Below, in pieces: positions 60,438 through 64,000 of a DNA stretch of 64,000 bases. Where the stretch lies: NCBI GenBank assembly GCA_934465295.1, contig CAKSKU010000005.1, positions 1 to 64,000 of the forward strand. The letters are read 5' to 3'. A model generated the notes under the pieces. It did not search any database and was not told the DNA's origin. It worked only from the letters and a program-made list of their open reading frames with translations. A program made the translations under genes and the position numbers. Positions within the stretch are counted from its first letter, which is position 1; each line of letters starts with the position of its first letter. This DNA is from an uncultured Oscillospiraceae bacterium. GTDB lineage: Bacteria; Bacillota; Clostridia; Oscillospirales; Ruminococcaceae.

Positions 60438-61296
60438 CAGAGCTGTTAACTGTCGTGATGTCGGAGCCGAACCACTTTTCGGAAATTTCGCCGAGCTTGC
60501 CGTCAGCCTTCATTTCAGAAAGTGTCTGCTGGACTTTATCACGAAGAGCCTGATCGTTCTTTCTGAAGCCGATAGCGTACTCTTCTTCTTCAAGTCCGTC
60601 GGAAAGAAGAACGTAGTTCTTGCCGCTTTCCTTGATCTCATAGTTTGCAACTACGGAATCCATAAATACAGCGTCAACGAGGTTGAGTTCGAGCTGCTGG
60701 AGACATTCAACGTTTGTTGCAAGTGCGTTCTCTGTGATGTTAAGACCTGCGCCCTCGAGAATTTCCTGTGCGGATGAGCCGCTCTGTACTGCAACTGTCT
60801 TGCCATCGAGGTCAGCCTGAGAAGCGATCGTGCTGTCTGCTGTTACAACGAATACCATTTCATTCTTCATATAAGGTTCGCTGAGGTTCATAACTTCCTG
60901 TCTTGAAGCGTTGATGGACATACCGTTCCAGATGCAGTCGATCTTGCCCGAGTCGAGATCCTGTTCCTTTGTATCCCAGTCGATAGGCTGCTTAACGAGC
61001 TTAACGCCAAGTCTTGAGCAAACCTCTTCTGCGCAGTCGATATCGAAGCCGACGATCTCGTCGTTCTCGTCTGTGTAGCCCATTGGCTTGAATGTAGCGT
61101 CAAGACCGAGGATAAATTCGCCCGAATCAAGTACCTTCTGGAGAGAGTTGTCCTCACCTGCTTCTTCTGTTACAGCGGCAGCGTCTGTGTCGGCGGCTGT
61201 TGTTGTTTCGTCCGATGTGCTGTCAGTGCTTCCGCAGCCTGCGAGCATTGCGGGAACGAGTGCCATTACGGCGATAAGCTTTGCTAATTTTTTCAT
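60430..61296 (-). CDS. Amino-acid ABC transporter substrate-binding lipoprotein
   Basis: 288 residues from ATG 61296. Lipobox LAGC (Cys23), a Thr/Asp/Ala-rich linker, then a type 2 periplasmic binding domain (LDATFKPMGYTDENDEIVGF, GFDIDCAEEVCSRLG, WNGMSINASRQEVMN, AVQSGSSAQEIL) typical of the SBP_bac_3 polar amino-acid family. No permease or ATPase gene is adjacent, so partners must be elsewhere. The gene end falls in an AATTATCA repeat that encodes the last residues and stop. ATG 61296 follows GGGAAAG; a frame from 61329 lacks a ribosome site. Confidence 0.9.
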   Translation of the reverse strand: MKKLAKLIAVMALVPAMLAGCGSTDSTSDETTTAADTDAAAVTEEAGEDNSLQKVLDSGEFILGLDATFKPMGYTDENDEIVGFDIDCAEEVCSRLGVKLVKQPIDWDTKEQDLDSGKIDCIWNGMSINASRQEVMNLSEPYMKNEMVFVVTADSTIASQADLDGKTVAVQSGSSAQEILEGAGLNITENALATNVECLQQLELNLVDAVFMDSVVANYEIKESGKNYVLLSDGLEEEEYAIGFRKNDQALRDKVQQTLSEMKADGKLGEISEKWFGSDITTVNSSDN

Positions 61297-61508
61297 GATC
61301 TTTCCCAAACCTTTCTTATTTTTCAACAAGGCTGATAGCCTTTTCCTTTAAATACAAAAATAATAATATCACATCTTAATGCTAAAGTAAAGTAATAAAG
61401 CAAAGCTTTGGAATTTTGTATCAAATCCGTCCGAAAAAGCCTTGCTTTTTATTGCAATTCACAATAGGAAAGCTGTGTTGTTACTTATTCAGCAGCTCCC
61501 GTGCGAAG

Positions 61509-62114
61509 TCAGAGCTTTATTCCGCATTTTGCCGCAGCTTCGGCGGAAAGCCCGTTCACATTTATAAATTCGGGCGGAACATCGGGGTGAAGGGTAAGAA
61601 TTTTCTCCATCCAGATCATATCGTACCAGCGGTCAAATTTATAGCCGCACTTTACGAAGTTTCCGACATAGCGGTAGCCGAGATGAGCGTGAAAATCCTC
61701 GCTGTTTCGGTCAAGATGTTCGTCCGCCTCGCCCGAGGGTACGCCGATGCAGGCACAGAGGTTGTAAACATTCATTTCCGCAAGAAGCTTTTCAAGCGTT
61801 TCATAAAGCTTTTTGCCTATGCCGTGCCTTTTGTATGCCATATCGACATAAATCGAGGTCTCGACCGAATGTTCATACGCTTTTCTGCCGACAAAAGGGC
61901 TTACATAAGCATAGCCGACAAGCTTTCCGTCAATTTCTGCGCAAATGTAAGGGTATTTCTGCTTCGTTTTTGCAATTCTCGCTTCAAATTCCTCGGCGGA
62001 CGGCGGATCGTATTCAAAGGTTATCGCAGTTTCGAGAACATAGGGCTTGTATATCTTCGAAATAGCCTTTGCATCGGAAATTCCGGCAAATCTTATCGTG
62101 ATCTCATCGTTCAT
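61509..62114 (-). CDS. GNAT N-acetyltransferase (phosphinothricin acetyltransferase-like)
   Basis: 201 residues from ATG 62114 with AAGGAAG upstream. The acetyl-CoA-binding loop is YKRHGIGKKLYETL (motif A, R/QxxGxG/A), preceded by SVETSIYVDMA, and later GEADEHLDRNSEDFHAHLGYRYVGNF. The length and motif set match the PAT/MddA-type GNATs that acetylate amino-acid analogues such as methionine sulfoximine. The in-frame extension to 62237 crosses the opposite promoter and is rejected. Confidence 0.85.
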   Translation of the reverse strand: MNDEITIRFAGISDAKAISKIYKPYVLETAITFEYDPPSAEEFEARIAKTKQKYPYICAEIDGKLVGYAYVSPFVGRKAYEHSVETSIYVDMAYKRHGIGKKLYETLEKLLAEMNVYNLCACIGVPSGEADEHLDRNSEDFHAHLGYRYVGNFVKCGYKFDRWYDMIWMEKILTLHPDVPPEFINVNGLSAEAAAKCGIKL

Positions 62115-62192
62115 AAACGAACACTTCCTTTCGGGATAAATTATAGCATCAATACTCCCATTTTGCAAGATTTTTTGGCGCAAAATCCAAAT

Positions 62193-62221
62193 TTGACAAT
62201 ATTGCTCCGCTGTGCTATAAT
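62193..62221 (+). promoter_or_regulatory. Perfect consensus promoter of the second MATE gene
   Basis: TTGACA (62193-62198), 17-nt spacer, TATAAT (62216-62221), 32 bp before the start codon. Confidence 0.85.
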
Positions 62222-62253
62222 CATTAAATATTTCCATATCAGGGGTGAAGTGA

Positions 62254-63621
62254 ATGAAAGAGAAAAACAGTATCTACCGCCGTGCGCTGACGCTCGCCGT
62301 GCCGATGATGATACAGAACGGCATTACGAATATGGTCGGACTTGTTGACAGCGTTATGGTCGGAAGTCTCGGAACGGAGGCAATGACGGCGGTATCGATA
62401 GTCGGTCAGCTCATCTTCGTGTTCAACCTCGGCATCTTCGGGGGGATCTCGGGTCCGGGCATCTACGCCGCACAGTTCTACGGTCAGGGAAATACCGAGG
62501 GCTTTTGCAGCTCAATACGAATGAAACGCTTTATATGCGCAGCTTTTCTTGCAGTCGGAGTGCTTGCGTTCCTGTTCGGGGACGAGTTCCTTATCGGACT
62601 TTACCTTAAAGGAGAAAGCGGCTCGATAGATGCAGCGCTCACAATGCAGAACGCCAAGGACTATCTGCGGATAATGCTGTTCGGTCTGCTCCCGTTCGTC
62701 GTGACGCAGATATATTCAAGCTCGCTGAGAGAGTCGGGCGACAGCATAAAGCCGATGGCGGCAGGCGTTTCATCGGTCGTTGTCGATATCGTGTTCAACT
62801 ATCTGCTCATCTTCGGAAAGTTCGGCTTCCCCGAACTCGGCGTAAGAGGAGCGGCGATAGCTACCGTCCTCGCAAGATTTGTCGAAATGCTCGTCGTTGT
62901 TATATGGGCAAACCTCCGCAGGGATAAGCACGGATTTTTGCAGGAACTTTATAAGACCTTCCTCGTCCCGAAAGACCTCGCAGTTAAAATGCTGAAAAAG
63001 GGTACGCCGATATTCCTCAATGAATTTCTGTGGGCAGGTGCGATAGCGGTCCTTACGCAGACTTATGCAACAAGAGGGCTTGAAATAGTCGCAGGAATGA
63101 ATATCTCGAACTCCCTGTGCAATCTGCTCAATGTAGTGTTCGTCGCACTCGGAAACGCAGTTGGTATTCTCATAGGACAGACTCTCGGAGCAGGTCAGTA
63201 TGAAAAGGCAAAAAAGGATTCGTTCTCATTGATGAAATTCACGGGAGGCTGCTGTCTCGTGCTGACCGCAGCATTGATATCCGTGTCAAAGGTGTTTCCG
63301 CTCGTCTATGATACCACGGACGAGGTGCGCTCGCTCGGAACGAGCTTCATCATCATAACAGCAGCGTTTTTCCCCGTTCAGGGCTACCTCAATGCGATGT
63401 ATTTCACCCTGCGCTCGGGAGGAAAAACACTCGTGACATTCCTCTTTGACAGCGTGTTCTCGTGGGTGTTCTCCGTGCCGCTCGCATACGTCCTCTGCAC
63501 CTTTACAGCACTGCCGATACTGCCCGTATACACAATAGTCTGCGCAGCGGATATAATAAAGGTCGTCATCGGATATATCCTTATCAAAAAAGGAATATGG
63601 ATAAGCAGCATCGTGGGGTAA
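62254..63621 (+). CDS. MATE family efflux transporter
   Basis: 455 residues, twelve predicted spans. The N-terminus RRALTLAVPMMIQNGITNMVGLVDSVMVG is characteristic of MATE proteins; the second half repeats the fold. It is distinct from the MATE gene at 49165 (little shared sequence), so the window holds two exporters of this family. The start ATG 62254 follows GGGGTGAAG. The TAA stop is the first triplet of a TAATTGATAATTG repeat. Confidence 0.92.
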   Translation: MKEKNSIYRRALTLAVPMMIQNGITNMVGLVDSVMVGSLGTEAMTAVSIVGQLIFVFNLGIFGGISGPGIYAAQFYGQGNTEGFCSSIRMKRFICAAFLAVGVLAFLFGDEFLIGLYLKGESGSIDAALTMQNAKDYLRIMLFGLLPFVVTQIYSSSLRESGDSIKPMAAGVSSVVVDIVFNYLLIFGKFGFPELGVRGAAIATVLARFVEMLVVVIWANLRRDKHGFLQELYKTFLVPKDLAVKMLKKGTPIFLNEFLWAGAIAVLTQTYATRGLEIVAGMNISNSLCNLLNVVFVALGNAVGILIGQTLGAGQYEKAKKDSFSLMKFTGGCCLVLTAALISVSKVFPLVYDTTDEVRSLGTSFIIITAAFFPVQGYLNAMYFTLRSGGKTLVTFLFDSVFSWVFSVPLAYVLCTFTALPILPVYTIVCAADIIKVVIGYILIKKGIWISSIVG

Positions 63622-63690
63622 TTGATAATTGATAATTGATAATTGATAATTGAGAATTGACAATTTACAATTGAGAATTGATAATTTTTG
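63619..63690. repeat. TTGATAATTGA simple repeat array
   Basis: About seven imperfect 10-11-bp units of TTGATAATTGA or TTGAGAATTGA begin within the stop codon of the MATE gene. Confidence 0.7.
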
Positions 63691-63730
63691 GCTTATATTC
63701 CATCGATACTTATTTTACTTTAGAAAAAAC

Positions 63731-63792
63731 GGCGCAATTCACTTTTTTAGGTTTTATGAAACTTGATTTCTCATAGTTTGTTTAACCAATTT
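63731..63792 (+). repeat. Truncated 75-bp palindrome of the hairpin-array family
   Basis: GGCGCAATTCAC (63731-63742) and the interior GTTTTATGAAACTTGATTTC and TCATAGTTTG match the palindrome, but the closing TGTGAATTGCGCC end is missing; the next element starts where it should be. Confidence 0.65.
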
Positions 63793-63890
63793 ATACTAAT
63801 TTTTAAACTGAAAGTGTACAAAAAATCGGTGCAAAAGCTCGTAGCTGTTGAAAACAGGTTTATATGGCTTTTGCGCCGATTTTTTGTCGG
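63793..63890. repeat. Palindromic MITE-like element, TACTAA family, copy 3
   Basis: ATACTAA followed by TTTTTAAACTGAAAGTGTA and CAAAAAATCGGTGCAAAAGC forms the left arm; GCTTTTGCGCCGATTTTTTG (about 63867-63886) is the inner part of the right arm. The outer right end is degenerate. Confidence 0.65.
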
Positions 63891-64000
63891 AGCAAAATGT
63901 GAAGATAATGACAATTTACAGCTTTTTTAATTGATAATTGACAATGAGGATCAAAAACTTACTTGAGTGGCGGAACGAGAATCCCGTCCATCGTTTGCCC

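Noticed and set aside
63619..63690. Possible CRISPR array from regularly repeated TTGATAATTGA
   Set aside because: Units are 10-11 bp, directly abutting and without unique spacers; no cas gene is in the window.

Overview
The window looks like chromosome from a spore-lineage Clostridia bacterium, most likely an Oscillospirales/Ruminococcus relative. The evidence is Firmicutes gene order (gdpP-rplI-dnaB; ymdB-spoVS; aroQ-pepP-efp), a SpoVS gene, a YaaL-like/BofA-like pair, an FMN riboswitch in front of ribU, and strong GGAGG ribosome sites with consensus sigma-A promoters. No taxonomic search was possible. No rRNA, tRNA or CRISPR array was seen. About fifty protein genes are supported.

Layout. 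1-70: edge of a probable insertion sequence. 0.3-3 kb: radical SAM protein and guaB. 3.9-6.4 kb: ABC-2 exporter operon (minus strand). 7-9 kb: alkyltransferase-like protein (+), then ymdB-spoVS (-). 9.2-22 kb: a long minus-strand housekeeping block: recG; then tilS, hpt and ftsH; then gdpP, rplI and dnaB; then RNase J with a long disordered N-terminus. 23-31 kb: HAD phosphatase, two lineage-specific membrane proteins, a SprA-like metalloprotease homologue, flavin reductase, an RsuA-type pseudouridine synthase, an MsmX/UgpC-type ATPase and nadB. 31-36 kb: two-component system, HtrA protease and endonuclease IV. 36-42.4 kb: two paralogous lipoproteins flanking a YfhO-type membrane protein. 42.4-46 kb: aroQ, M24 peptidase, efp, an acidic zinc-ribbon protein, then riboswitch-controlled ribU. 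46-48 kb: rimO-pgsA (-). 49-52 kb: a MATE transporter and metY. 52.6-54.9 kb: an AT-rich two-gene island encoding an ABC-type AAA ATPase and a PD-(D/E)xK-like nuclease, a candidate phage-defence pair. 55-58 kb: GH3 and SGNH lipoproteins with a phosphoesterase. 58.4-60.2 kb: five small genes ending in a YaaL-like/BofA-like pair. 60-64 kb: amino-acid binding lipoprotein, GNAT acetyltransferase and a second MATE transporter.

The most unusual aspect is the intergenic DNA. At least four dispersed repeat families occupy it: (1) composite elements of about 400-830 bp built from successive hairpins, containing a 75-bp palindrome with GGCGCAATTCACA ends; several hairpins differ between copies in a base-pair-preserving way; (2) palindromic MITE-like elements of about 100 bp with TACTAA ends and TAA/TTA flanks, two of which abut or supply gene stop codons; (3) short TTGATAATTGA and AATTCGGAATTC simple repeats that repeatedly start exactly at gene ends; (4) a GGGACGGG palindrome of REP type. 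The defence-like ATPase/nuclease pair and the hairpin-array repeat family are the best candidates for undescribed biology.
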